This document shows, one piece after another, positions 34,301-44,886 of a DNA stretch of 64,000 nt; positions within the stretch are counted from its first letter, which is position 1, and the number at the start of each line of letters is the position of its first letter. Source of the stretch: Megalopta genalis (lineage: Eukaryota; Arthropoda; Insecta; Hymenoptera; Halictidae); the NCBI RefSeq assembly GCF_051020955.1, contig NC_135026.1, positions 7,044,501 to 7,108,500 on the forward strand, written 5' to 3'. Both the position numbers and the translations under genes were made by a program. The notes under the pieces are model-generated. The model ran no database searches. It was given only the letters and a program-made list of their open reading frames with translations, and was not told the DNA's origin.

Positions 34301-34825
34301 TTTCCATTTAGGTTTCACGTAAATTAGATATTCCATTTAAATTTCAGGTAAATTAGATTTTATATTTAGATTTCAGGTAAATTAGATTTTCCATTTAGAT
34401 TTCAGGTATATTAAATTTGAGACAGACTGAAATTCTTTGCTTTGTCAGGTAGATTCTGGACAGATTCAATTTTCTACTTTGTGACGTAGATTCAAGATAG
34501 TTATTCTACTTTGTGAAATTTATTTTACATGTATTCGGTTTTCTACTTTGGGAGGCAGACTTTTCTACTGTACAAAGTTGATGTTAGATTTTCTACTCTG
34601 CAAAATAGATTTTGAATAGATTAAATTTTCTACTTTGCACTCGTTTTTCTACTTTGTAAAATACATATCAGATAAATTAGATTTTCTACTTGGATTCGGG
34701 CAGATTAAATTTTCTAATTTGTGAAATAGATTGTTTACTTTGTCTAGTTGATTTCAGAAAATTAGATTCTCTACTTGGATTCGGACAGATTAAATTTTCT
34801 ACTTCGTGAAGTAGATTCTAGATAG

Positions 34826-36237
34826 TTTTCATTACGATCCACTGCTGCTCCTCAGCTCTCTCTCATTTTATTCATAGCATCGTCGCTTACGCTGTAAGCT
34901 CTAAAGCTAACAAATAGAACGATCATGCGTTCGGATCGAGATGTAGTGTGCCTAATCTCAATTCCGTGATCATGCGACGCAATCGTTTTTCCTCATTGCT
35001 CTATGATCTGCTCGATGACTTGCAATTATTGTTGCATGTGTCAGACCGATAGAATTTCGCGAAATCATCGATTATCGCGGATTGGAAATATCGGATAATC
35101 TGTTGGTCCGTATGAATGAGCGACCTGGTTTTGAAACAATTCAAATTAACATTACGATCGTATTAAAAAATAATATTTACATTTATTGTATATTCATAGT
35201 TTCTTCGATGCTGGTATCTTAATTGAAATTCTTCGACGCATTTAAATTTCGATTAAATTTTAATATTTAAAAAAATCGCAGTGACCTTCAATTTTTATAA
35301 AAAAAATCGTTCATTAATATATTATATTGCAAGCTGCAGAGAAATTAATTCGAAGCGATTTTATTGCTAGTCATCAAAATCGTCGAAAGTAAAAGATCAT
35401 CTGGTTCCGCAAACATCCGTTTCTTAAAATTCGCATAACTTCCAAGGTTGCGGATGGTAGCGGTTAAAATCTGTGTCATGCTTCTCGCAATTGCCTAAGC
35501 TTTCGTATGAAGCAATCACTGTGACGAACGCTTTTAATCATTTCTGCGAAAGCTTGCACGAAGTTTCCCGCGACTAGCTGAAAATTTTGAAAGAAGCGTT
35601 CTCGGAATGTTTAACTCGAAAAATTGACTTTCGGCCGCGGTTTTCGCAGCCCCCAGACCAACGGGCGACGCGCTCTAATGGAAAACGATGCGCGGAATCG
35701 TAATGCACAATGAGACGTGGCGGGATCAAATGGTTTCGATTGGATTTAATTGGCTGCGTAGCAAAAGTTCGTCGCTCGCGGACACTCGAAACCGACACGC
35801 GTGACTGAAACCGCGGTCTCATTGCCGTTTCAATCGCCGAAAATCGTGTCGAGCGATCGGGCGCTGATCAATTTTCGTTTTTACCGTGTTTCAGCGATAG
35901 TTATCTGTCGCAACTGGCGAACGGTCTAATCGAGGGTGTCCTCCGCCTCGTCTCCGATTCAGTTGAACCGACGACGTTGACGGGCAACGTGCCGCAGAGA
36001 ATACAGTACGCGATGACGCCGAACGGAATTCGCTATCGTATTCCGCGTGAATCGAACGATAATTTTAATCGCGCGACTAATTACTTCGATCGTTCACTTA
36101 TCTGTATATAGTATTTTATTGGGAGTTGTAAGATTATCTTAAAAGCATCCTAAGCGTTTCTGTACAGCTTGTTGGGGGTCACCTCATTTCGGGGGAGGGC
36201 GGTCAATTTCGTGGAAAATTGTGAATCTCAGCTTTCC
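34826..36237. other. Unassigned sequence
   Basis: AT-rich to 35,460 and CpG-richer from 35,560 to 36,060. The 82-codon minus frame at 35,574 has no motif. No gene is supported. Confidence 0.5.
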
Positions 36238-36559
36238 ATTGGATTGGCCAATGAGTCGTTGCGCTATTTCCCAATAGATGGCGATAGAGAAAAAAATCGT
36301 GTGGGGTACGTCTGTGCAAGTTGCGCATGCGCCATCTGCAATTTAGTTTCTAACCAAAGTTAATTAGTCTAATGTAGATCATCCGCGAGCAAGCACGTGC
36401 GCAAAGCAATTGAGGAGTATATTTTTGAGGTTAAACGGCACGTGTCCAATTGTTGTCGTTCAACCATCGATTCCCTGTTCTCGGAGTTCAGTGTAGGGAG
36501 AATAGAATATATACTGTGGGAATCCGTCACAAGCGCAACGACTTATTGGCCAATCCAAT
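36238..36559. mobile_element. Inverted-repeat element with 28-bp arms
   Basis: ATTGGATTGGCCAATGAGTC (arm 36,238-36,265) has its complement at 36,532-36,559, with 27 of 28 positions paired. Weaker outward pairing (GGAAAATTG/AGCAATTTTCC) suggests true ends nearer 36,210 and 36,590. The interior includes GTTGCGCATGCGCC. No second copy was seen in the window. The palindromic TTGGCCAA lies within each arm. Confidence 0.7.
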
Positions 36560-38287
36560 AGAATTAAGGAAAATTGCTAGATCGAGGATTTTCTGTTTCA
36601 TAATTATTATATTCGATCGTGCTGTCTGATCAAACCGTTCGGTGTTATCTGATGAGTGTTGCAACACCGCGTGATTGCGGTCACATTCCTGCTTATCATT
36701 TCACGAAACGCTAACGACGTTTCAACTTGCTGTTCTGGAGATCACAGACCCGAGATTTCAGTTGAATACATTATCTAATCTTGATTCGGCAGGACGCGAT
36801 TGCGACGAAACGGGATAGGAAAAATTATTCTGCTACGAGTTAAATCTTTGAGCAGCGCACGCGCGCGCGCGTGTGTGTGTACATTCGATGAGGTTTGATA
36901 ATTGAAGAAGATGAGAACGGACAGATGAAACGCGAAGAGACATTGGAGAAGCTCGGCAACATTGCTGAACAAACTAGAAAATTTTTACTTTGTAGAATGA
37001 TCCAGTCTGCTGATTACAATTGACAGCTAACCTAACCTTAATCTTTATGCAAAATAATAAGATATTCCTGTATATATTGCATGGAACGAATAAAAATTAA
37101 ATAGCATCGAATTCTTTCAATATTTTTCTTGGTTCATACATCACAAACTAATATTGCAGTAAATTCATGAAATGAACGGTTTAGATGTTAGTTTGCGGGA
37201 ACAATAGCCTTGAAACAATCGATGTGACAAATTCGACTAATATGATAATATTGCAACTAGAATTTGTTAGATTAGTCGAAATTAACCTAAAAAGTGGGCG
37301 CATACGATCAACGAACTCTGTGGAAAGTGTAAACAGTGCAATCCGCGTTCATCTAGGTTATATCTGAGATTGTGTCTTGCGTCTTGGTTAGGTCTCACCC
37401 TATTCGCACTCTGCTTTGTTCATACGTTTTTATCGACATCTCGTTATGCAAAATAATCCGAAGAGAGATTAAAATTTCCCGAAATAAAGAAAAGCCACAA
37501 CAAGAAAATTACGGAGAACATTTTGGCGAAGAAAATAGTTACTCCGAAAGCTTTCAACAACGCGAACCATTTTCGGGACTGCATAAACAAATAGGTGGGC
37601 GTAAATCGAAACTGACCGAGCAAATGGTCGGCACGCAACGATTGCTGCTATAGTTTCTATCATAATTAATTTTCGATACATTGTATAATACAGGTTTATC
37701 CGATCGCGGAGACAAAAGTAGATAAACGTCACCCTGTTGACATGGGAAGCTTTGGCAACGACATGATCCACCACTCGAGATTAAACCGTCGAACTTTGAG
37801 AGGACATAATTTACGAAAAGACTTTACGACGGATACAGTCGGATAACCTCCGTCTGATGTTCGAGGAATTTCTTTCAAGAAATGACGATTAGTTGATAGA
37901 ACAACAAAGCCGGCGAACAATCGGTGTCCAATTTTGCAAAAAATGATTGATAATGATAGCATCGAACAAGAGATACGAGTCGAAGCAAATTACGCGGTAT
38001 CAGGGGTATTTGTTTAAGGACAAGTTAAAAGTGCGATAAAACGCTTGCGAAAAATCGGCGCATCGATTTTTGCGGAGTCATTGTAAAAGTAATACTCCCT
38101 TTTTCATGTTCGCAGTGACTACAGGCGGTAACAAAATCTTGCGAACTTCGTGCAAACGTTCGAATACAAAATGTTCTAAATTCAATTAAGAATTGACCCG
38201 CAATTATACCGTAAATTATTGCGCAAAGTAAATTGATTGGTGACAGGCTAATGTTAACCGACTTACTATTAATTATACTGTTTGATA
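36560..38287. other. Unassigned sequence
   Basis: Includes a CGCGCG/GTGTGT tract at 36,856-36,882 and a possible MITE-A fragment near 37,045 (TTTATGCAAAATAATAA). The 93-codon plus and 101-codon minus frames at 37.4-37.8 kb overlap each other and have no motif. Confidence 0.5.
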
Positions 38288-38470
38288 CAATATCGTGTAT
38301 CACAACAGTTATGCAGTTTCATACATTTTTTAGGTCATAGATAACCAATTTAATATTAATTATACTGTTTGCATAATATCGTGTACACTGTAACAGAAAC
38401 AGTTTTATACGTTTTACAAGTCCGAAAATACGATGATAATAATCGATTCACTATTAGTTATGCTGTTATA
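38288..38470. repeat. Three degenerate units of TTAATTATACTGTTTG
   Basis: Related blocks containing ATTAATTATACTGTTTG then ATATCGTGTA and CAGTTTTATACGTTTT recur near 38,265, 38,350 and 38,450 at about 90-bp spacing. Confidence 0.65.
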
Positions 38471-38871
38471 CGTATAATTGCAGAAACAACGTTAAATAAT
38501 TAATTATAAAAATGACCTTCTCACGTAATATATTTTAATATTTTTTAGTGTATCTTAACTGAATTGTGTGATCAAAGAAACTACTTATTAACTGATACTG
38601 TGTGACAATATAATAACGTAATAATATATTGTAATAATATAATATACAGTATTATAAAAACATAATATATTATATTGTAATAATAAAAGACATTATGATA
38701 GATACAGTTTTACATATTTCTTGAGTCATGTAATCCAATTCCAGGAACCAATTTCGCAGAATCATTTTTCTAATTAATTATTTAACATTGTTTCTAAAAT
38801 TAGTTAACAAAAGAATCGTTTCAAAATTGTATTCTACAGTCCCTAAAAATCCATAAAATAGAATATTGAAA
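38471..38871. other. Unassigned AT-rich sequence
   Basis: Low-complexity TAATAATATA stretches near 38,600-38,690. No gene is visible. Confidence 0.5.
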
Positions 38872-39066
38872 CCAGTTACTATGGGATGATCAATTACTGT
38901 GCTTTTGGTTCGTTTTCGGGCATAATTTCATTTATATTTATCAAATAAGACATTAAATTGTTTCATTCAAGAATAAACAAAAAATTTTAATTTGCGTTAT
39001 TCGAAAATTATAAAAATGTCCGAAAACAACCCAAAGGCACAGCAATTGGTCACCCCACAGTAACCG
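38872..39066. mobile_element. MITE-D copy 1
   Basis: The left arm CCAGTTACTATGGGATGATC (38,872 on) and the right arm ending 39,066 (inward CCGGTTACTGTGGGGTGACC) are inverted. Pairing continues through CAATT-CTGTGC-TTTGG and GTTTTCGG for about 50 bp each. The 195-bp element has no coding potential. A second copy is at 50.86 kb. Confidence 0.85.
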
Positions 39067-39489
39067 GCTCCGCTATATTTGTATCACGCCAAATAATACA
39101 TAAATAACAGTAGTATGAATTTTGTCCAGATTTCCACGGATTCGGACCATCGTGTAGCGTCGCCTCGATGTTTACACCGAACGGTCGTCTAGCTAAGGAC
39201 GCCCCGTACGAGGTGGCCGCCGATTATCGGGCGCACCGGTGTCAGACGAACGATAAGTAGAATCGCGACAGTGTGAACAGGCCTGCCTTGTCGCCGGTGT
39301 CTGCGGAGGCCCGATCGCGCGCAGATTGCGGTGGTTTTGGCACGGATTCGGTGGCCGCGGCGCGCGCCGCCTCGCCGGCCTCTGTAAATCTCCGGTTCGC
39401 CGTCGAAAAACATAAATTGTCGGTCTCCCCGGCCGGCGGCGATAAAAAAACGAAGGAATAGCTCGTGGGGTGGATCGTATCGTGGCTGG
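39067..39489. other. Unassigned CpG-rich sequence
   Basis: CpG-rich from 39,180. A 196-codon minus frame starts here but most of it reads the adjacent GA repeat as Ser/Leu, so it is rejected as a gene. Confidence 0.5.
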
Positions 39490-39725
39490 AACGCAGAGAG
39501 AGAGAGGGAGAGAGAGAGAAGAGAAAGAGAGTGAGAGAGAAGAGAAAGAGAGTGAGAAAGAAGAAAAAGAGAGAGGGAGAGAAAGAGAGAGGGAGAGAGA
39601 GAAAGAGAAGAGAAAGAGAGAGTGAGAGAGAAGAAAAAGAGAGAGAGAGAAGAGAGTGAGAGAGAAGAAAAATAGAGAGAGAGAGAGAAGATAGCCGGAG
39701 AGAAGAGAGAGAGAGAGAGGAGTCG
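39490..39725. repeat. GA-rich purine tract
   Basis: About 235 bases of pure purine on the plus strand apart from scattered T, composed of GAGAGA, GAAAGAGAG and GTGAGAGAG. A long polypurine tract of this kind could adopt triplex structure. Confidence 0.95.
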
Positions 39726-40149
39726 GAGAGATTCAGGAGACGGCCGTTGCACATGCGTCCCATGGCGTGACGGGAACACGCGAAATTAAATTAAGTCTGG
39801 CATAAAGTTCTGGATAACAAACGCCGGCCGGGCCCGATCGAACTTTTTCGGTAAATTATCTTGCCGGTGTTGTTTTTTTTGTTTACCGCGCCACCGGAAT
39901 TTAGAACGCCGTCGGCCGCGTTATCGTCGATAGCACCGTGACCCAGGGAACATCCGGGAAAAATCGGGATTCCGCGCGTGGAGAACTCTAATCGTTATCG
40001 CACCCTGTAGCCCGGACTGGATTTTCCGCTATCAGCTTTTATCGGGGCATCGCCGATCCGGATAATAGAGATGGACAGCCGGGACAGACTGTGTCCGCGA
40101 ATATTTCGATTCTTCGGAGGATGCTGTTGCAGTGCTGGACCGGTGTTCA
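39726..40149. other. Unassigned CpG-rich sequence
   Basis: No recognisable gene or repeat. Confidence 0.5.
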
Positions 40150-40205
40150 CAGAGAAATAAGTTACGCAAGGAGTGGGGTGGGCGACGCATGCGCCAGGAG
40201 TCCCG
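40150..40205. mobile_element. GC-E family fragment
   Basis: AGAAATAAGTTACGCAAGG, AGTGGGGTGGGCGACGC and ATGCGCCAGGAGTCCCGC match the end of the 9.06-9.57 kb element (AAATAAGTTACGCAACGAG; GACGCATGCGC) and, more loosely, the 25.1-kb copy. It is a fragment with no paired end. Confidence 0.6.
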
Positions 40206-40283
40206 CAAGCGACATGGCACTGCGTTTACAGCGTGGCATGTATAATACTGTGTACTACTGTGTCTTGTACCGTTATTTCTATA

Positions 40284-40586
40284 CAGAGTGTCCCAAAATT
40301 ATGGTACTTTCGGGAAATGGGGAGTTCCTAAGATCATTTGAAGTAACTTTTTCCTTAGCAATATTGTAATCCGCGGCTTCGTTTAGGAGTTATTGACGAA
40401 AAACACTGACCAATCGTGGTCGCGTGGGCGGGGCGTCAGTCGTACGTGATTTCTCATTGGTCAGTGTTTTTCGTTAATAACTCGTAAACAAAACCGCGGA
40501 TTGCATTTTCGCTGAGGCGAAACTTACTTCAAATGACCTCGGGAACACCTCATTTCTCGGAAATACCATAATTTTAGGACACCCTG
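40284..40586. mobile_element. MITE-B copy 3, compact complete copy
   Basis: The ends CAGAGTGTCCCAAAATTATG (40,284) and, inward from 40,586, CAGGGTGTCCTAAAATTATG are inverted and flanked by TA. Arms pair through ACTTTC-GGAAATG, CATTTGAAGTAA and CGCGG-TTCGTTTA, then GAGTTATT-ACGAAAAACAC and TGACCAAT, to a GC-rich loop with GGTCGCGTGGGCGGGGCG. This 303-bp copy is the best reference for the family. There is no coding capacity. Confidence 0.92.
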
Positions 40587-40610
40587 TATAGTTCTCACGC
40601 GAGAAGAAGA

Positions 40611-40691
40611 CGCCTTTGTATTTACATTACCCATCTTACTATCTCCCCCACTGTCGCAGCGAGTAAGAAGGGGAATGTAAACATAAAGGTG
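40611..40691. repeat. 80-bp hairpin with 28-bp stem
   Basis: CCTTTGTATTTACATTACCC (arm 40,613-40,640) pairs with the arm AGTAAGAAGGGGAATGTAAA at 40,662-40,690. About 24 of 28 positions pair around a 21-base loop. The size and bulged stem would suit a microRNA precursor or a short MITE relic. It starts 24 bp after MITE-B copy 3. Confidence 0.7.
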
Positions 40692-41669
40692 CCTCACAGA
40701 TCAGGAATGATATAAGGAACTAAAGAATACTAGGTGATCATGGGTGGTAATTTAGGTGGTTTGTTTCATGTGGATCATCCTGTATATTATCTCCTCAAAT
40801 ATTATCTCTAGAGTGAGCGGACACTATCTTAAGTCTTCGGGTTATACGATAAGAAAATAATAGGAACGAAAAGCAAAAATGAACTGGCATTACCTGGACA
40901 AAAGCATAAGACAATAAAAGAAGATTGCTATTTTTTGTATCGTTAGCAATTTCAACAATTGTGAATGAAAAAATTAGAAACGCGTCAATGTGAAAACAAG
41001 CTGAGCGTCTCACACTTTCGGTAAGGAATTGTTCGTTCGTATTCGCATCTCTTTCTGGAAAGGTTCTTGCAATGTAACAAAAAATGTTTCGATTACTGTA
41101 TTTTATTTGTTTATTTGTGGTCATTTTGGAGACAGTGTGCGATATCCAATAATATCTAATAATATAATATCTAATAATCGAATAATAAGTGGCGGCCAAG
41201 TTCAAGAACAAAAACTAGTGGCGACCGAATTTTGAAAAATGGCATTGGCAAGTCCACGTCGACGAAAAGTCCCCAAAACGCAGATGTGCCACATTTATGC
41301 TGTCTTCGCTAGGCTTAGAACTAACCCTGGCCTAACCTAATTTTGATAAATGACATCAGCAAGTCCACGACAAATCCCCCAAAACGCACGATTCAAACTG
41401 GTGTTCCCTTCGATCAGTCATCGGATGCTTTGGAAGGCAGTCGAAGAAAGCAAATGACACTGAAAGGTCTCGCCGATAGTTGATGGTCGCAACGCGTGCC
41501 ACAAGGTCAGAAGCCGTGGCCTGACACGGCTTATTCAGTTTACGTGGCTATTAAAGCTACGGTGGCGCCGCCACAATGACTCATAGGCCAGTGAATCGCT
41601 TGTTTCTTGGCGATTACTGGCATGGATCTGATTGTTTGATTAACTGCACTTGTTGCGAATTTTTTGGTA
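40692..41669. other. Unassigned sequence
   Basis: The 138-codon minus frame at 40,795-41,211 is Tyr/Ile/Phe-rich with no motif. Degenerate CTAACCTAA-type sequence lies at 41,310-41,345. No gene is supported. Confidence 0.5.
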
Positions 41670-41935
41670 CACTAGGAACTCGATTGTCCGAACCTCTGGT
41701 GCCACAATTGTAAATTACACAAATACACTGATCACGAAAGTCTTTGAAACGTGATCTGTAACAGGAACATTGTTATAGTATCGGTAATAAAAATTATTAT
41801 TAGATTGTCCCGAAAGTAATTTCGGTTTTCCAAATGGATAGCTTACAAAAAGACCGTTAACCGTTATTCAGTCATTGCTGCATTATCCGAACATTTATGC
41901 CGCGTTATTCAAGTCGGATAACGGAGGCTCCACTG
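41670..41935. mobile_element. MITE-C: pogo/Tigger-like MITE
   Basis: The left end CACTAGGAACTCGATTGTCC and the right end, inward CAGTGGAGCCTCCGTTATCC, are inverted. TA sits on both sides (41,668-41,669 and 41,936-41,937). The CAGTGGAxCCTC-GATTATCCG terminus is typical of pogo/Tigger-like elements. The 266-bp copy has no transposase and appears to carry a nested mariner-like end at 41,797. Confidence 0.7.
41797..41830. mobile_element. Mariner-like terminal sequence nested in MITE-C
   Basis: TTATTAGATTGTCCCGAAAG then TAATTTCGGTTTT closely resembles mariner inverted ends of the form TTAGGTTGTCC-AAAAGTAATTTCG. Only one end is visible. Confidence 0.5.
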
Positions 41936-41937
41936 TA

Positions 41938-42268
41938 TCCTTGGCTTATAGAAAATCAAAAAAGAAAAAAAATACAATTAGCGAGGTTTACTACAGCTTA
42001 AGCTGTTTTCTTGCCGTAGGAAAGCTTCTAAACTTTATTAATCTCTCTTGAGATTACCTCGGGAAAGAAAGTTCTGCCGGAGTTCGACCTTCTGCTAGTT
42101 CTTGCTGCGTCAGCTGACAAACAGATTGTAAATCTTCGTGAATTTATGTCCCGAGCTTTCATGAAACGGTAAAGGAAAAATTAGTAGTTAGCAGCTTGAA
42201 TCGGCGGACCTCGCGGTGGTCCAAGCAGACAGTAATCTCGAAATAATAATAGCTACAGCTTGTTTAAA
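41938..42268. other. Unassigned sequence
   Basis: No gene or repeat is recognised. Confidence 0.5.
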
Positions 42269-42812
42269 TTATCGATGAAAGAATGAAATTATTTCTCCAA
42301 CTAGTGATTCTTGATTCCTTAATTCATGGAATTAATTATATTATATTAATTATATATTATATTAGTACATTATAATATAATAATAAATTATATTATATTA
42401 GTTACATATTTATTAATTATATTATTATTCATATTAATTAATTATATTAATTTTCTTGAGGTCTTTCTTAAACGAAATTTGTCGGAATATAGTTTTCCAG
42501 AGGTTGGCACCGCTGAGGGATTTTCGATGTGGCGAACCATTTTGTCAACCAAACTGGCCCAACCAACTTATCGATGAAAGAATGAAATTATTTTTCTAAC
42601 TGGTGATTCTTGATTCCTTAATTCATGAAATTAATTGTATTATTATAATAATAATAATAAATTATATTATATTAGTTATATTATTATTCATATTAATTAA
42701 TTATATTATATTAATATTCTTGAGGTCTTTCTTATACGAGATTTGTCGGAATATAATTTTCTAGAAGTTGGCACCTGTGAGTGATTTCCGATGTGCCATT
42801 TTGTCCACTAAA
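42269..42812. repeat. Tandem duplication of a 299-bp unit
   Basis: Unit one (42,269-42,567) and unit two (42,568-42,812) both start TTATCGATGAAAGAATGAAA, go on with TGATTCTTGATTCCTTAATT, an AT-rich core of variable length, then TTCTTGAGGTCTTTCTTA and GTTGGCACC. The second unit has a shorter AT core. Confidence 0.9.
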
Positions 42813-43591
42813 TCTCAATTGTTCTTTTTACAGTTTACTTTTTGCAAACAGTAATATTTCAGTTTGCGATAGAAACATTTCTTTCGTTGTAATATTCGTA
42901 AAATGACGTATAGAATTGGTGATCTGCAGCAAGATCTCCAATTATCTCTAATTTCAACGAGAAGGTTGCACGGTAAGCCGATAGGTAGCATTTATGGCGT
43001 TTCGAGCGACCGAACCGGGCAGCAAAGATTCGGAACGTCCGCGTCGATGGAGCACAAAACTGACGTCGAAGTTTTAATCTGTCCTGCCTTTGATCTCGAC
43101 GCTCGTACACAAACATGTTGACAGATAGCAGTAGTTTTATCAAAATTAAATAACACTCGGCCGGGATTACGTAATTTTTCATGGGGGTCGCAACAAAATC
43201 GCGCTCGCTTTTGACACGGATTTCGAAAACGGACAAATCCGATGACGTAGAAAAATCTGCTGGCGAAGTAAATACAAACTTCGCGACATAGACGATATCG
43301 CGAAACAACAACGAAAAATACGCACGCGATGCAATGGCGATGATCCGGCATCGATTCTCTTTTTTTTTTTTAACGAACGTAATCGACTCGACACGCGCGC
43401 GCTATCGTTCATGGCGGAAAGAAAATAAATTATCTTGCACGTGTTTCTGGTACGTATCCGATACTTCTTCGAACGATTAATCGATACTCGATCGATTTTC
43501 CTACATGGAACTTCGGCGGACGCTTTATTATCGAGCAAAACGTTCAGCAACAACGGTTGCCTTGAGATATGTACAAATTGTTTCCGTTCTA
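42813..43591. other. Unassigned sequence
   Basis: Three overlapping minus frames (119-150 codons) and a 72-codon plus frame show no recognisable domain. No gene is supported. Confidence 0.5.
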
Positions 43592-43640
43592 TTAACCCTA
43601 GCAACGCGGTGGCCGGGTCTATGTCGACCCGGTGAATGTA
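43592..43640 (+). mobile_element. Putative piggyBac-like 5' terminus
   Basis: TTAA at 43,592-43,595 is followed by CCCTAGCAACGCGGTGG and then the hairpin CCGGGTCTATGTCGACCCGG. A TTAA target, a CCCT start and a subterminal GGGTC/GACCC hairpin are typical of piggyBac-like elements. No matching right end was found in the following 2 kb, so the copy is truncated or the match is coincidental. Confidence 0.5.
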
Positions 43641-43802
43641 TTTAAGTCGTTCATTTAATTACTCAATTATTATAGCATTTAAATAAAATAAATTGCAGTT
43701 ACATTGGGAACAACAGAAAGTCTAACGAGAAAATATGTTTTGAGAAATTGATAAACAAAGCTCAGAATTGTTAGAAACATCGTAAATAATACAGTTTTAA
43801 AA

Positions 43803-43988
43803 ATGTCCCGCCGTCCGAGCGTTGAGAGCGAAGGAGCGCTAATCGACGCAGTTATGATAGAGCAAGAGGAGCAAGAGGTTATGATCGCAGCTGATTTTCA
43901 TACCCGAGCGAAATTCTTTGTTTTCCTTGTAAATCTGACATGCTACAACTGTATCGAATATGTTCGCGCGATAATGCACGCGGTGTAA
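43803..43988 (+). pseudogene. 61-codon frame downstream of the piggyBac-like end, identity unknown
   Basis: A frame starting MSRRPSVESEGALIDA begins about 207 bp inside the putative piggyBac-like end, with an A-rich context before the ATG, and stops after 61 codons. An acidic stretch (EQEEQE) occurs at residues 20-25. Position and an acidic N-terminus would suit the start of a piggyBac-like transposase, but I see no catalytic region, and it could be a chance frame. Confidence 0.2.
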
Positions 43989-44577
43989 AGCACGGAGCGT
44001 GTTTTAATCTTATCGCACTGTTACGTGTCGGCCGTTAAATTCACGGATACACAATATCGTTCCGGATATACACTGAGAATATCCGACAGTGTCTTCTTGA
44101 CACTAGTAAAACCAATCACGGCCGAAGCGACAGATTCCTTATTCTACAATACCACAAACTTCAGGGGACATTCTTGAATAAATTATTAGCAGTGAGTTTT
44201 ACAACAAAACTTTACATAACCTACATGAATTCGATCTTCTCGCTTTTATGAGTCAGTGAATGTACCTGTCACTGTTACCGCTTGGTAGGTTTAGCTTTAA
44301 AACAAAATACGTGTTTCAATTTGTATGCATTGTAACGTTGGTCGAATGACAATGCAAACTCGCATAAGTAAATGATTTTCACACCTTTATTTTTGGAAGT
44401 CCCAACGAAGTCTCCACAAGTATTATCCGCATAAATGTCGACGGGACTCAAATTAAAAGGCAATCTTAAGGACTGCATTTTGGCCAACTTTTTGAGAGAT
44501 GATAGGTATCACTGTGCGTCCGGCTCATTGATCATCGTCACAACACTAATCGTCCTACTAGCGGACCCCGATCAGCT
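43989..44577. other. Unassigned sequence
   Basis: A 70-codon minus frame (44,275-44,487) has no recognisable motif. Nothing else is seen. Confidence 0.5.
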
Positions 44578-44625
44578 GCCGATTTTTGCCACCAGGAGCC
44601 GCTAGTCCGTTCTACTAGTCCACCC
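44578..44625. repeat. Short dispersed repeat, copy 1 of 3
   Basis: GCCGATTTTTGCCACCAGG then AGCCGCTAGTCCGTTCTAC. It recurs at 45,202-45,243 and, partly, 45,253-45,280, on the far side of MITE-A copy 3. Confidence 0.7.
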
Positions 44626-44886
44626 GAAAGAACAGAGAAATTTCCAAAACTGTTTTGGATTCAGAACATTCTAATATCTGTTTCAGTAACAAGTGGTAGG
44701 AGTTAATTGTTGTTTTAAAAGAAAGGTAAATACTTTATGTTTTCAAATGTGATAAAAAACCGAATATAGTACTCCGCCGGACTCGTAATTAAAATATGAA
44801 ACAACGATGGAACATATTGAATCATTGCCTTGACATCATTTCATTTCAGTACATACTATAAGTAGATGAAATCCTGTCACCCATTT

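Larger units (their letters stand above)
33861..34825. repeat. 28-bp TTTCCATTTAGATTTCAGG and TTTTCTACTTTG minisatellite
   Basis: From 33,895 to 34,430 units read TTTCCATTTAGATTTCAGG then TAAATTAGA. From 34,430 to 34,825 a related unit with AGATTTTCTACTTTGTGAAA predominates. The array is interrupted by the LINE fragment at 33,955-34,300. Confidence 0.9.

Noticed and set aside
39189..39779. 196-codon minus-strand Ser/Leu-rich frame
   Set aside because: Most of it is a translation of the GA-rich tract.
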